64,000 nucleotides of DNA from CALAGJ01 sp964293305 (GTDB taxonomy: Bacteria; Bacteroidota; Bacteroidia; Chitinophagales; Chitinophagaceae). Shown in pieces: positions 9,101-18,736 of this stretch. Below the pieces are notes generated by a model that saw only the letters and a list, made by a program, of their open reading frames with translations, was not told the DNA's origin and ran no database searches. The stretch is from assembly GCA_964293305.1 (NCBI GenBank), contig CAXYYO010000001.1, positions 62,001 to 126,000 of the forward strand, given 5' to 3'. Each line of letters begins with the position of its first letter. Positions within the stretch are counted from its first letter, which is position 1. The position numbers were made by a program, and so were the translations under genes.

Positions 9101-12100
9101 ATAAAGAATATTCAGAACAACACTTTTTCAAGTATTGTTGGAGGTACTATTGGCCTAAGGATGATGCAAATTACAAATGGTACTGGGTCTGTGAGCGGCA
9201 ATACTATCACTAATTGTACCGCACAAGGTCCTATAGTCGGCATACGTGTATCATCAGGTTCATTTAACATTTTTAGCAATACCATTACTGACCTTTCCAA
9301 TTCATCTTCAACCTTTGCTGGTGTTACAGGTTTAGATATTCAAGGAGGTACCACGCAAAATATTTATCAAAACGATATTCATTCATTAACTGTCGCATGT
9401 ACTTTTTCAATTGTAACTGCAATTTCTGTTACTGGTGGCACCACAATTAGTACCTATAACAATAAAATTTATGGATTGGCAAATAATAGTTCCAGTTTTA
9501 TATCTTCTGGTGTAGTTGGAATAAATGTGGGAGGTGGCACTACCAATAGAGTTTACAATAATTTGATAGGTTCATTAACGGTTTCTACTGTTGGAGTTTC
9601 AGATGCCATAAGAGGTATAGGTATAAGCAGTGGATCAGGTACGGTAAATGTTTCAAATAATACCATTTATTTAAGTGGTACCAGTGCCGGAAGTGGATTT
9701 GGATCTTCCTGTCTCTACTCTAATACCGGGCCCACCGTAGTATTACTCAATAATATTTTTGTAAACCTATCTACCCCAACCGGTACTGGATCTGCGGTAG
9801 CTTATCGTAGAAATGGTACCACGCTTACCTCTTACTCCACCACCAGTAATAATAACCTTTACTATGCCGGCATTCCATCTTCTACTCATTTAATATTTTT
9901 TGATGGCACCAATAGTGATAGGGATTTAAGTGCCATGCAAACACGCATTACAACCGGAAATTTACCAAGGGATTTGAACTCTGTAACAGAAAATCCCAAT
10001 TTTCTCAGCACTATAGGTAGTGATGCAAATTTTTTGAAAATAAATCCTGCCACACCCACACAAATTGAAAGTAGGGGTACAGCTATTGCCGGCATTTCGG
10101 ATGATTATAATGGAGATATAAGAAACATATCAACACCAGATATTGGTGCAGATGAATTTACAGGAACTGCCAGCTCATTAATAACAGTTACTTCTGCCAG
10201 TGGCAGTGCTGCACCCACTGCATCCTATGGTTCTTTAACAGCAGCTGTATTAGCTATCAACCAAACCACCTCTCCTTATCATGGTGGTGCCATTGTTTGT
10301 ACCGTGCAGGATGGTTTTATAGAAACTGCACCTGCAGGAGGATATGTAATTACCAGAGAAGGTTCTTTAGGAAACACCATCACATTTACCAAATCTGGTA
10401 GTGGCAGCAACCCTGTTTTTACTGCCTTTACTCCACAAACATCAGGCATTATTATGGATGCAGTGTTTAAACTGGTTGGTGCAGATTATGTAACTATTGA
10501 AAAGTTTACACTACAAGAAAATGCCTCAAATGCCACTACAACCTCCGGCACAAATAATATGACTGAATTTGGTATTGGTCTTTTTTATTCAACTACTTCC
10601 AATGGTGCTCAAAACAATACAATTCAAAACAACACTATAAGCCTAAACAGAGCTTATTCAAACTCATTTGGTATTTATGCCACCACACGTCATAGTTCTA
10701 CCAGTGGCTCAGCAGCTGATATAATTAGCTCTGGTGGTGCAAATAATAATAATAAAATATATGCAAACATTATTTCCAATGTAAATAATGGGATAGCTTT
10801 TAGTGCAGTAAGCTCTGCCTCAAATATGGACTTAAACAATGATATAGGCGGCAGCAGTATTGCCACGGGCAATATGCTCACAAATTGTGGAGGTCAAATA
10901 GCAGCCGGTTCATACAATGGATTAACTGGTACTAATTTTGGTATCTGGATGAATCATCAGCCAGGTGGAAGTATTGCATATAATTCCATTACAAGTGCTA
11001 CAGGATTGAATCTAACAGGTAGTCTTTATGGTATCCGCTTAGATTATTCCAGTGGTGGAGCTAGTGGAACTGTAACAAATAATGTGTCTAATAATACAAT
11101 TACCTTAAATGGCACTGCTAGTATCACTTTCCGATGTATTGATTTAGGGGCCACTGCAGGTACAAACGTTTCTTACAATATCGTTTCTAATAGTCTGCTT
11201 AATAATGTAGTAACGGGAACTTCCACCTCATTTTCCGGTATATTAAGCTCAGCTATTATTAGTAAGCTAACTATTTCTGGAAATGTAATCCAAGGCACTA
11301 CTAGTACAGCTACAACGGGCGGTTTTACTGGCATATCAAATACAGGTACGGTTTCTACTACTATTGATATTACATCAAACGAAATTGGCAATTCAATTGG
11401 TAATGCCATAACATTTAGTAATGCTACATCCGGCTTAATCAAAGGAATTGAAGTTAGCGGAGGTGCTGGCGGACCAATATTGTCAGTACTGCTAAATAAT
11501 TTTGAAGGTTTTGTACAAAATGTAATAGGAAGTGGAGCACATAATTATATTTTGGTCAATTCATTTACAGCTTCGAATACGCACAGCATTCAACTCAATA
11601 GTTTTACAAATTTAGATGCCAATACATCCGGTGATGTTTATTTTATTCAAGATTTGAGCAGTATGGCAGCATCAAAATTTAAATCAATTACTACTAATAA
11701 TATTTCTGGTACTTTTATAAAGAGAGCCGGGGCAGGTTTTTCGAGTGTTTATTTCTTTTCAGACGGTAGTGCGGCATCCGCAGCTTCCTCCTCTGCTATA
11801 TTTTTTACTAATGATTTTTCTAATGTAACCATCAATGGCAATACCTATCTTGGAGGCTGGTTTACGCAGGATGGTCCCAATATTTCCAAAAATATACAAA
11901 ACAATATTTTTAGAAATATTTCCGGGGGTACAAATGCACTTGAAATAATGACTGTAAAGGGCAGTGGATCTGCCACTATCACTGGTAATACAATCAGAGG
12001 CATTAGTGGTGGCGGTAGCAGTGTTACCGGACTAATATTAGGTACGGGTACCCAAAACGCTACTTCAAATACCATACGCAATCTTCGCAATTCCGGAGGG

Positions 12101-15100
12101 TTGGTTAGAGCCATTTTAAACAATGCAGCAGGTACGAATACTATACAGAGCCATACTATTGACTCCATATACACAACGGCGGCAAACTCTATTGCTCTAG
12201 GTATTGATATCAGTGCAGGTACGACAGTCAATATCAGCAAAAACAAAATTTACGACATAGCCAATACCAGAAATACCATGACTAACATTGATGGTGCAGT
12301 AAATGGGATTAGAGTGAGTGCAGGCACTACGGTAAATATCAATAATAACTTAATTGGCGATTTAAAAGCAACAATTGCTGATGATGTATTTGTAACTGCT
12401 GTACGGGGTGTAAATATAGGTGCCTCTTCCGGTACTACTTCTACTACCAATCTGTATTATAATACCATCTATCTCAATACCTCTGGAGGTGCTCACTTTG
12501 GCAGTACAGCTGTATATCAGTTTGCGAGTAGCACTTCAGCCAGTTTTAATCTGGATATGAGAAATAATATTCTTGTTAATCTGTCCACACCTTCCGGTGC
12601 AGGAGTAACTACTGCATTTAGAAGGAGTTCAAATACATCTCTTAATAATTATTCTGCGAACTCGAATAACAACCTGTTTTATGCTGGTATTCCATCAACT
12701 GATATGGCAATTTTTTCAGATGGTACTTTAGAACTACAAACAATTACAGATTACATAAACTCACTCAACCTATCACCAAGAGATAATGCTTCTGTAACAG
12801 AAAATGTAACTTTTATAAGTACCATACCAACAGATCCAAATTTCTTGCATGTAGATGTTACTAATCCTACTGTAGTAGAAAGTGGAGGCACCACAGCCAC
12901 CATTTCACCAACAGGAGATTATGATGGCAATATAAGATTTGGTGAAGGCAGTTATGTTGGTTCAGGTACAGCCACAGATATTGGTGCTGATGAAATAGTT
13001 GGTATTAATACATCAGCTTATTATTTCAGAACAAAATCAACAGGTACTACTTGGAAAAGTCCTACCTATTGGGAATTTTCTCCTGACGGGGTTTCTTGGT
13101 CAAATGCTACATCTTATCCAACTTCTGCTTCTACAAAAATTAATATTAGGAATGGGCACAGTATTACCATTCCGGCGTCAGTTACCGCCAATGCTTTGCA
13201 GATAGATAATGGTGGAATATTAAACCAAACTAATGGTTTTAGCCTTATTATTTCCAATGGTTCTGGCAATGATGGTTCGGGGTATGATTTCATTGTAGAA
13301 AATGGAGGTATATATGTTATTAATGGTACCAGACCTGTGTTCAACACAGGGGCTACAGCAGAAATAAGAAATGGTGGTGTGGTAAGAGCAGATGGTAATA
13401 GCTCACCAAATCAAAGTGATGATTTTGCTTATCAAACTGATGCCAATTTTAGAACGGGAAGTGTTTTTCAATGGAATAATTCTAATGCATTTCAAACATC
13501 AGCTATAACCTATTTTCAAAATTCTACTGTATCAGATATACCAATATTTAGATTAACAACAAGTATCGGAACTACTTTAGGTGCCACCTTGGCAACTACA
13601 TTCAATGGTAAATTTGAATGTAACTCTGGCACTGCTACTTGGACAAATTCTGGGACAAAAACATTTAGAAATGGATTAGGTGGCACTGCTACTATAACAC
13701 ATAATTCATCTTGCGGTACTTTTTCTATAACAGGTACATTAGCAGCTATCGATGGGTCTGTTACACTTAATATTGATAATACAGGTAGTACTCTTATAGA
13801 TCTACAAATAGCTAACAACACTAGCTGTATTGTGTCAGGCAGCCCCACTATTAATATTGGTACAGCATCAAGTACAGGAGGCTTATTTACAGTGGATGGC
13901 ATATTTTCGCATTTAGGTTCAGTACCTATCAACTTCCAAACCGGCAGCGGAGATTTTACAGTTAATGGCAGTTATGGCGGCACAGGTACCTTAACACTTA
14001 ATAGTGCCACATCTGATATCATTATCGGTGGCACAAGTGGAGGAAGTGCAGGTACTTTTTCATTTACTTCTGGTGCATCAAATAATACGGCCAATTCTCT
14101 AAACTTTAATCGAACAGGCAGTGGTGCTAGTATGACTTTAGGTTCAGATTTTGGTGTTACAAATGGCATAACACTAGCCACAGGTTCTATATTTAATATT
14201 GGGGCGTATACCCTTACGGGCAATGGTACAATATCCGGAGCTGGCACTTTGAATGGCGGCACTAGCTCCAACCTAACTATTGGGGGTACCGGCGGGAGCT
14301 CATTTGGTACTTTACTCTTTACTCCGGGTGCACAAACATTGAATAACTTTACGATGGGTCGTACAGGATCATCAGCGGCGGTTACTTTGGGAGCTGCTAA
14401 TAATTTGACGGTAAGTGGTGTGTGCAATATCGCAAACAGTGCAGCCACCGTGGTAATTGGAGCCAATACATTTACCATGAATGGCACGCTTACTGGAGCC
14501 GGAACTTTTACCGGTTCATCTTCATCAAACATTACAGTAGGTGGTACAGTAGGGGGAAGTTTGGGTACGATGCAGTTTGCTTCTGGAGCTAGAACCTTAA
14601 ATACACTTACAGTAAGCCGTACAGGTAGTGGTGCCAATGCGGTGCTGGGTTCAGACCTCTCTATCACCAATTTATTGGATATTACAAATGCCTCTGCTAC
14701 ATTAAGTATTGCAAGTAATACCTTGACGCTTGCGGCTTCCACCATTACAGGAAGTGGTTCCTTGTTTGGCACTTCATCTTCCAACCTCACAATGACTGGT
14801 AGTGGTCAGGTGGGTACATTGCGGTTTGCCACTGGTGGTCAATTACTCAATACCCTTAGCCTTGATCGTACTGCTATCAGTAATAATTATGCGGTATTGA
14901 TGGCATCACCACTTACGGTAAATGCTATGACGCTTACCAATGGCATCATCGCCACAGGCGCCAACTTATTTACTTGGACAAAAACAGGCTCCTTATTGCC
15001 AGCGGCACAAACAAGTTATACAGCAAACAGTACTACTTACAAAAACAGTTATCTCTGTCTTTGTGATGCTAGTGGCACTGCACTCAGTTTTACCGCACCA

Positions 15101-16198
15101 TTTGATGCAGCAGACAATATTGGCTTCCAGGTGCAAAATGTGGGAAACAATGTATGGCTACCTGTGGGTGTGGATTTTAATGCACCAAACAGAATGTGGA
15201 TTGACAATAGTGGTTCTGCACCACTTGGCACAGCCGATGATATAACCGTGCTATTGGCAAAAGGCGATATAGGTGGTACAGATAAGCCTGTGGTACGCAG
15301 AATATGGTATGCTTATGAAGGTAGTCCGGGCGGCACAAAAGCAAATATGCGATTGTACTTTACCAAGCAAGATCCGGCACAGTTTGGCATAAGCCAGGAT
15401 GAAGTAGAAACGGGTTTTGATCAAACAGATGTCAACCTCACACAAAAAAATTATGGTGATCCTAATTATATAGATGTGGCTCAAAGTACCGATGTGTTAT
15501 CTGCAGTTTCAAATACAATAGGTACAGAAGTGTATGGTCAATATAGCATAGGTGTAAGCCCTGATGTAAATACGCTTACTGATGGTATCAACCAGTTTAG
15601 TAGATTTACTGTTATGAATATCAGCACTTTTATACTGCCTGTTACCATTACCAAGGTAGAGGCTGTACTGCAGCAAGATGCTACCGTAAATATAAGTTGG
15701 ACAGCACTACAGGAAACCAATATTGGCAGTTATGAAGTGCAACGAAGTATAGATGCTATAGGTTTTGAAAGTATTGGCCGGGCCACAGCCCGGAATACCG
15801 GAGCACTAGAGCAGGTCTATGGTTTGAAGGATCTGCAACCACTATCCGGCAATAATTTCTACCGCATTAAAATAGTGGAGAAAGATGGTAAAATATCCTA
15901 CAGTAATGTAGTGTTGGTGGTAAATGGCAGTATTGCTGCTATCATAAAAGTACAACCAAATTTTATAAGCGGTACCCATACCGGTATACAGTTTACAAAT
16001 ACGCCAGCCGGTAAATATGAATTGACTTTGTATAGCTTGAGTGGTGGACGATTATGGAAGCAAACCGTACAGCATGGAGGTGGTTCTGCCTATTATGATT
16101 TGTGGTTACCGGCAGGCCTACCGAATGCTACTTATATAGTACAAATAATGGGTGAAGGTGGTCTGCGCCTTACTCAAAAAATTGTGGTACAGCAATAA
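6146..16198 (+). CDS. Giant secreted beta-helix surface protein with T9SS type A tail
   Basis: The 3350-residue product starts with a signal peptide (cleavage probably after SIYA, residue 28). Two large modules follow (about 283-1340 and 1343-2286). They are rich in N-x-I/S-x-N-T-I repeats typical of right-handed parallel beta-helices, and each ends in a related block (PRDxxSVTEN ... DIGADE). Four glycine/serine/threonine-rich repeats of 85-86 residues begin near 2628, 2713, 2799 and 2885. Near 3164-3260 is the VNISWTALQETNIGSYEVQRS module usual before T9SS tails. The last ~80 residues form a type A sorting domain. Expected role: surface-anchored or released adhesin or polysaccharide-binding protein; no catalytic motif was seen. 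It is monocistronic. Confidence 0.88.
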   Translation: MKILSTHKLIKQNLLFVVFVFTSISIYAQPSVLGSNVADVSNYATYNTTDLGNFKQQRIQAINSSAASVRIWEFAQGTAGSPDYSTNWRPYTSGNTLSANTFIPVGFANGARYNTGSGGQSGLLPAITSGNYYTFNVSENSAADNVMQLLETNYNPVSISSATQSPAGSFVNSSISPTITATISAALSSGEGVFIRWSTDMAFSSSSIVAMTGSGTTYSGSIPAQGAGITVYYYLLSSNKSETQLNSDKSTYGEAAFDMGTLNLKTLIQSGSGNTNYSYTSASNPVVVNSTGGTASASYATLKAAFDAINAGTHTTVISILIEGNTTETTTASLNASGSGSASYSSINLQPIGAQAINGNFAASLITLNGADNITIDGLNTGGNSLAISNSNTAASATILLQADATSNLIQHATVKGSSASSGVIVFGNATSTGNDNNTINQCTITAEGSNLPLYGIRSSSSSGETSGVSISNNNISDYFSATIASAGISIGPNNSTWTISANRLFQSASRSSTAVVTHRGIFIDNTAGIGFTINDNIIGFANASGTGSTIYTSIDDTKYAAIDLNLNTSSTHNLQGNIISGISFSSTPPAGFSNSNFYGIALNNGIYNIGTTTGNTIGAATGTGAITITSLNTNTILGTGIYIFSGTGTINCQNNNIGSITMNVPASGNEIFYGFVGFGTRITTVSSNTIGSTSTASSISLTGGSGFNSSFVGINLVPGNTITCSGNTIQNIANSGAASSSGFLGIFTSTTGIVSISGNNILNITHAGTSDFYGIRNTGNASALTIDGNILRNIIIASTPSVFGILNDGSVSGAINITNNQLGNSSGGFITYNVIISQDLNVIYNQQGSSSATLNITGNDIRGITYSAAASSQNFYILNTAATLSQNISTNTFTNLTVNTSGGITFIQNSVSLTASGTKTINNNSISGSFSKTGIGGSVYFYLDIASSAAGAVINNNDNNFSNITLLGFSFLSGWENGDGASGAIKNIQNNTFSSIVGGTIGLRMMQITNGTGSVSGNTITNCTAQGPIVGIRVSSGSFNIFSNTITDLSNSSSTFAGVTGLDIQGGTTQNIYQNDIHSLTVACTFSIVTAISVTGGTTISTYNNKIYGLANNSSSFISSGVVGINVGGGTTNRVYNNLIGSLTVSTVGVSDAIRGIGISSGSGTVNVSNNTIYLSGTSAGSGFGSSCLYSNTGPTVVLLNNIFVNLSTPTGTGSAVAYRRNGTTLTSYSTTSNNNLYYAGIPSSTHLIFFDGTNSDRDLSAMQTRITTGNLPRDLNSVTENPNFLSTIGSDANFLKINPATPTQIESRGTAIAGISDDYNGDIRNISTPDIGADEFTGTASSLITVTSASGSAAPTASYGSLTAAVLAINQTTSPYHGGAIVCTVQDGFIETAPAGGYVITREGSLGNTITFTKSGSGSNPVFTAFTPQTSGIIMDAVFKLVGADYVTIEKFTLQENASNATTTSGTNNMTEFGIGLFYSTTSNGAQNNTIQNNTISLNRAYSNSFGIYATTRHSSTSGSAADIISSGGANNNNKIYANIISNVNNGIAFSAVSSASNMDLNNDIGGSSIATGNMLTNCGGQIAAGSYNGLTGTNFGIWMNHQPGGSIAYNSITSATGLNLTGSLYGIRLDYSSGGASGTVTNNVSNNTITLNGTASITFRCIDLGATAGTNVSYNIVSNSLLNNVVTGTSTSFSGILSSAIISKLTISGNVIQGTTSTATTGGFTGISNTGTVSTTIDITSNEIGNSIGNAITFSNATSGLIKGIEVSGGAGGPILSVLLNNFEGFVQNVIGSGAHNYILVNSFTASNTHSIQLNSFTNLDANTSGDVYFIQDLSSMAASKFKSITTNNISGTFIKRAGAGFSSVYFFSDGSAASAASSSAIFFTNDFSNVTINGNTYLGGWFTQDGPNISKNIQNNIFRNISGGTNALEIMTVKGSGSATITGNTIRGISGGGSSVTGLILGTGTQNATSNTIRNLRNSGGLVRAILNNAAGTNTIQSHTIDSIYTTAANSIALGIDISAGTTVNISKNKIYDIANTRNTMTNIDGAVNGIRVSAGTTVNINNNLIGDLKATIADDVFVTAVRGVNIGASSGTTSTTNLYYNTIYLNTSGGAHFGSTAVYQFASSTSASFNLDMRNNILVNLSTPSGAGVTTAFRRSSNTSLNNYSANSNNNLFYAGIPSTDMAIFSDGTLELQTITDYINSLNLSPRDNASVTENVTFISTIPTDPNFLHVDVTNPTVVESGGTTATISPTGDYDGNIRFGEGSYVGSGTATDIGADEIVGINTSAYYFRTKSTGTTWKSPTYWEFSPDGVSWSNATSYPTSASTKINIRNGHSITIPASVTANALQIDNGGILNQTNGFSLIISNGSGNDGSGYDFIVENGGIYVINGTRPVFNTGATAEIRNGGVVRADGNSSPNQSDDFAYQTDANFRTGSVFQWNNSNAFQTSAITYFQNSTVSDIPIFRLTTSIGTTLGATLATTFNGKFECNSGTATWTNSGTKTFRNGLGGTATITHNSSCGTFSITGTLAAIDGSVTLNIDNTGSTLIDLQIANNTSCIVSGSPTINIGTASSTGGLFTVDGIFSHLGSVPINFQTGSGDFTVNGSYGGTGTLTLNSATSDIIIGGTSGGSAGTFSFTSGASNNTANSLNFNRTGSGASMTLGSDFGVTNGITLATGSIFNIGAYTLTGNGTISGAGTLNGGTSSNLTIGGTGGSSFGTLLFTPGAQTLNNFTMGRTGSSAAVTLGAANNLTVSGVCNIANSAATVVIGANTFTMNGTLTGAGTFTGSSSSNITVGGTVGGSLGTMQFASGARTLNTLTVSRTGSGANAVLGSDLSITNLLDITNASATLSIASNTLTLAASTITGSGSLFGTSSSNLTMTGSGQVGTLRFATGGQLLNTLSLDRTAISNNYAVLMASPLTVNAMTLTNGIIATGANLFTWTKTGSLLPAAQTSYTANSTTYKNSYLCLCDASGTALSFTAPFDAADNIGFQVQNVGNNVWLPVGVDFNAPNRMWIDNSGSAPLGTADDITVLLAKGDIGGTDKPVVRRIWYAYEGSPGGTKANMRLYFTKQDPAQFGISQDEVETGFDQTDVNLTQKNYGDPNYIDVAQSTDVLSAVSNTIGTEVYGQYSIGVSPDVNTLTDGINQFSRFTVMNISTFILPVTITKVEAVLQQDATVNISWTALQETNIGSYEVQRSIDAIGFESIGRATARNTGALEQVYGLKDLQPLSGNNFYRIKIVEKDGKISYSNVVLVVNGSIAAIIKVQPNFISGTHTGIQFTNTPAGKYELTLYSLSGGRLWKQTVQHGGGSAYYDLWLPAGLPNATYIVQIMGEGGLRLTQKIVVQQ
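14027..14900 (+). repeat. In-gene tandem repeat, period about 257 bp
   Basis: Four diverged units inside the giant gene begin at about 14027, 14282, 14540 and 14798. They encode the pattern (G)GTxGGSxGTxxFxxGAxTLNxLxxxRTGS. The steps of 255, 258 and 258 bp correspond to 85-86 residues. Confidence 0.8.
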
Positions 16199-16243
16199 GA
16201 ATAACATTAGGTAGCTTTTTAGTGGTAAAAGTTTTTCTAAGCA

Positions 16244-16275
16244 AACAGCCTTTTGAATTGTTTCAAAAGGCTGTT
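16244..16275 (+). terminator. Hairpin after the giant surface-protein gene
   Basis: A perfect 14-bp stem (AACAGCCTTTTGAA with TTCAAAAGGCTGTT) around a four-base TTGT loop starts 45 bp after the stop codon. The following T run is short and interrupted, so efficiency as an intrinsic terminator is uncertain. Confidence 0.65.
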
Positions 16276-16524
16276 GATTTTCAAAGTATAAAAATATTGG
16301 TTTAAAAAGAAGTATTGTAGGATTGCTAATTTATAAGTGTATTTAGGCACTTTAGTTATGGAAATGGTTTGTTGTTATTAGTAACAAAAATTAGAAAGCA
16401 TAAAAACATGAATTATCTTCACTAGCTCTATGTATTAATATAAAATCTATGCTGTAATAATGTTTGCTTTACGGAATTTTATATTCTATTGATAGGGCTT
16501 ATACAGGAGTAAACACAATAAAAA

Positions 16525-16546
16525 AAACCCGGCATACACCGGGTTT
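16525..16546 (-). terminator. Rho-independent terminator, small T9SS protein gene
   Basis: An 8-bp GC-rich stem (AAACCCGG with CCGGGTTT) with a six-base loop is followed in the minus direction by a run of T. It lies 19 bp past the stop of the 127-residue protein gene. Confidence 0.8.
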
Positions 16547-16565
16547 ATCTGTATTTAATATTTTA

Positions 16566-16949
16566 TTATTTGACTACTTGAAATTTTCCAGTTTCAATAA
16601 TTTTTCCAGATTTATCCTTTAACTGATAGACATAAATTCCTCTAAAGAAACTTTCATTAAAAGTGAGCGTTGTACGCAATGATTTAATTTGTGTTTCAAA
16701 TAATTTTTTCCCAGAAAAACTAAATACCTGTATGCTATTCCCCTTATTGATTTGAGTATAATCCACATCAAAATTTACAAATGAGGTGGCGGGGTTTGGG
16801 TAACATTTTACAACCTTTACTGCTAAAGCATCATAGTGCCTATTGGAATGAGTGTCAGTAGCAAATACCATCCAAACAGTACAACTTAAAAATAGCACCA
16901 ATGCTACCTTCAGAATGTACTTGTTGATATATACTCGAAACGGTTTCAT
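16566..16949 (-). CDS. Minimal T9SS sorting-domain protein
   Basis: The 127-residue product has an N-terminal hydrophobic export signal (about 12-31, KVALVLFLSCTVWMVFA). It is followed almost at once by a type A T9SS C-terminal sorting domain. CYPNPATSFVNFDVDY near 49-64 is the usual YPNPA motif, and the domain ends in GIYVYQLKDKSGKIIETGKFQVVK. There is no room for a passenger domain beyond about 15 residues. It may be a small surface protein, the remnant of a larger one, or a decoy of the sorting system. Its own terminator follows. Confidence 0.75.
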   Translation of the reverse strand: MKPFRVYINKYILKVALVLFLSCTVWMVFATDTHSNRHYDALAVKVVKCYPNPATSFVNFDVDYTQINKGNSIQVFSFSGKKLFETQIKSLRTTLTFNESFFRGIYVYQLKDKSGKIIETGKFQVVK

Positions 16950-17031
16950 TTAATAAGTGTAAAGGTAGTAAGATTTTACTGCCATACCAACTGTTTTGTT
17001 TTTTTTATCAAATTTTATGATTGCTGGCTAT

Positions 17032-17502
17032 CTATAAAGCTGACAATACTTTTTGTACTTCATTAAAGTTTGGCATATCTCCAGGTGTGGCACATACTTC
17101 TACGTATTGCACAATTTGATTTTTATCAATTATTACCACGGCTCTCTTGCTAACTCCCTCCATTCCGAATGCTGGAAAAGTATCATACAGAACCCCATAA
17201 TCTCTTGATACAGTTTTGTTGAAATCGCTGAGCAATGGAAAACCAACATGCTGTTGTTCTTTAAATACTGCAAGTGTAAACAGTGAATCTACAGATATGC
17301 CCAACACAGCTGCATTAGAAGCATCGTAAATCTGTAAATTGTCTGTTAAATCGCAAACCTCCTTTGTGCAAACGCCTGTGAATGCCAGAGGGAAAAAAAC
17401 AAGCAAAATGTTTTGACCTTTGAAATCCTGTAAGCTAACTTGAGACTTATCAGAGGCATAAAGTGTAAAATCTGGTGCTTGGTTACCGATTAATGAACTC
17501 AT
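17032..17502 (-). CDS. Peroxiredoxin (AhpC/TSA family)
   Basis: The 156-residue cytoplasmic thiol peroxidase would reduce hydrogen peroxide and organic hydroperoxides. The peroxidatic site is FFPLAFTGVCTKE with Cys45, preceded by the Pro/Thr that frame it. Cys50 (KEVC) is close by, and another Cys lies near the C-terminus (VEVCATPGD) as a possible resolving residue. The short length and the active-site wording resemble the AhpE / one-Cys-like group more than BCP. There is no signal peptide. It lies alone between secretion-related genes on the same strand. Confidence 0.85.
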   Translation of the reverse strand: MSSLIGNQAPDFTLYASDKSQVSLQDFKGQNILLVFFPLAFTGVCTKEVCDLTDNLQIYDASNAAVLGISVDSLFTLAVFKEQQHVGFPLLSDFNKTVSRDYGVLYDTFPAFGMEGVSKRAVVIIDKNQIVQYVEVCATPGDMPNFNEVQKVLSAL

Positions 17503-17582
17503 AACTTTTTTTTTGAAATAACCGATTCTATGGTTAATTGTTTACTTTAAATTTAATATTGATGAAAATGTTTTTACAAAGC

Positions 17583-18611
17583 TTAGAATTTAGGACAACG
17601 TATAGCATTCTTCGTAGAATTATCTCTATCAAAAAATTGGTTGAAAACAAATGATGCTTCAAAGCCTCCTCTGGTTTGACTGGCAGTACGCAGTTGTGAA
17701 ATATTTGCATCATAACTGAAAGCAATGGAGAAAGGAATATAATCGATTTTTACGACAGGTATAACTGCGTCTTTCCACCTCAAATATCCACCAAAGCTGA
17801 TGGCATAGGACTGATCTCCAAATTCATCATATATTTTATAAGTATAAGTGGCGCCAGCAATTGTTTCACTGTATTCTCCCTGAATAGAATGATCCCCTTG
17901 TAGGGTCAGATAGGAATTTTCTGCTACACTAAACCTTATTCCCCCAGACATAACCAATTTTGGATTTAATTCTACAGGTGGATTTCTGTAAAAAGAATTT
18001 ATGGGTCTATTAAAGTGATGGTATGCCGCCCCCAAAAAGTAAAAATCGGTTTCGCTACCCGCAATGCTACTATTAAAGGAAGCGCCAATGCTTGCATCCA
18101 AATAATCGTATCCAAAAGTTGTGAGTGTTTCTCCTATATCTAAAGATGGATTGTGACCACCTCCATCAAATTGATTATTTGTTGTTATTTTAGATCTATC
18201 AATTCTGCGTTGTACGTATCCACCCATAACTCCCAATGATAGATATTTTGTTTTATCTCCATTTAATGATTTGTGATAATTGACTGCGGGATAAATATTA
18301 CTTGTGGTAAAATTTGTGGTACCAGCCCTGTCATACATAATCTGTAAGCCTGTTGTTAGAAAATCGTCTCCCTTTCCAATAGGCTGCTTGTACTGTACAT
18401 TTATCGATGCAGTTTGATAGGGAACCGTTACACTACCCCATTGGTTTCTATAAACAGTTTGAAATCGCAAATCGCCATCAAACAAACCTGCTAATGAAGG
18501 ATTTCGAAGCAATGGTGCTTCAAAAAATTGTGAGAAATGTGGATCCTGTGCTGTACAGAATGATACACTCACTAAAAGTAAGCTAATGCTTAAAATGAAT
18601 CGGCTTTTCAT
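17583..18611 (-). CDS. PorP/SprF family outer-membrane protein
   Basis: The start is placed at the ATG at 18611, where MKSRFILSISLLLVSVSFCTAQ gives a clean signal peptide; an earlier in-frame ATG at 18656 would bury it. The 342-residue product begins QDPHFSQFFEAPLLRNPSLAGLFDG, the hallmark opening of the PorP/SprF family, followed by beta-strand-rich sequence of an outer-membrane barrel. Family members act in type IX secretion and serve as partners for proteins with type B tails. The gene immediately upstream on the same strand encodes exactly such a protein (gap 125 bp), so the two probably form a cargo/partner pair. Confidence 0.88.
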   Translation of the reverse strand: MKSRFILSISLLLVSVSFCTAQDPHFSQFFEAPLLRNPSLAGLFDGDLRFQTVYRNQWGSVTVPYQTASINVQYKQPIGKGDDFLTTGLQIMYDRAGTTNFTTSNIYPAVNYHKSLNGDKTKYLSLGVMGGYVQRRIDRSKITTNNQFDGGGHNPSLDIGETLTTFGYDYLDASIGASFNSSIAGSETDFYFLGAAYHHFNRPINSFYRNPPVELNPKLVMSGGIRFSVAENSYLTLQGDHSIQGEYSETIAGATYTYKIYDEFGDQSYAISFGGYLRWKDAVIPVVKIDYIPFSIAFSYDANISQLRTASQTRGGFEASFVFNQFFDRDNSTKNAIRCPKF

Positions 18612-18736
18612 GCCTTTAGATATTTGGACAATGCAATATAGTTTGCTAATTTTCATAAAAAAAATTCTTACCGTCTTATGTCTTTTGTGGGCAATGCTTG
18701 GACTGAATAATCAGTATTTACAAGTGATTCAGAGAA

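Larger units (their letters stand above)
16199..16565. other. Convergent intergenic region, no gene seen
   Basis: This is a 367-bp AT-rich region between convergent genes. It holds the two hairpins listed at 16244-16275 and 16525-16546. I see no RNA gene or open frame of interest between them. Confidence 0.6.

Noticed and set aside
13972..14790. 272-codon minus-strand frame inside the giant surface-protein gene
   Set aside because: It is the shadow of a Gly/Ser/Thr-rich repeat region; its Val/Pro/Leu-rich translation is what that composition gives in antisense.
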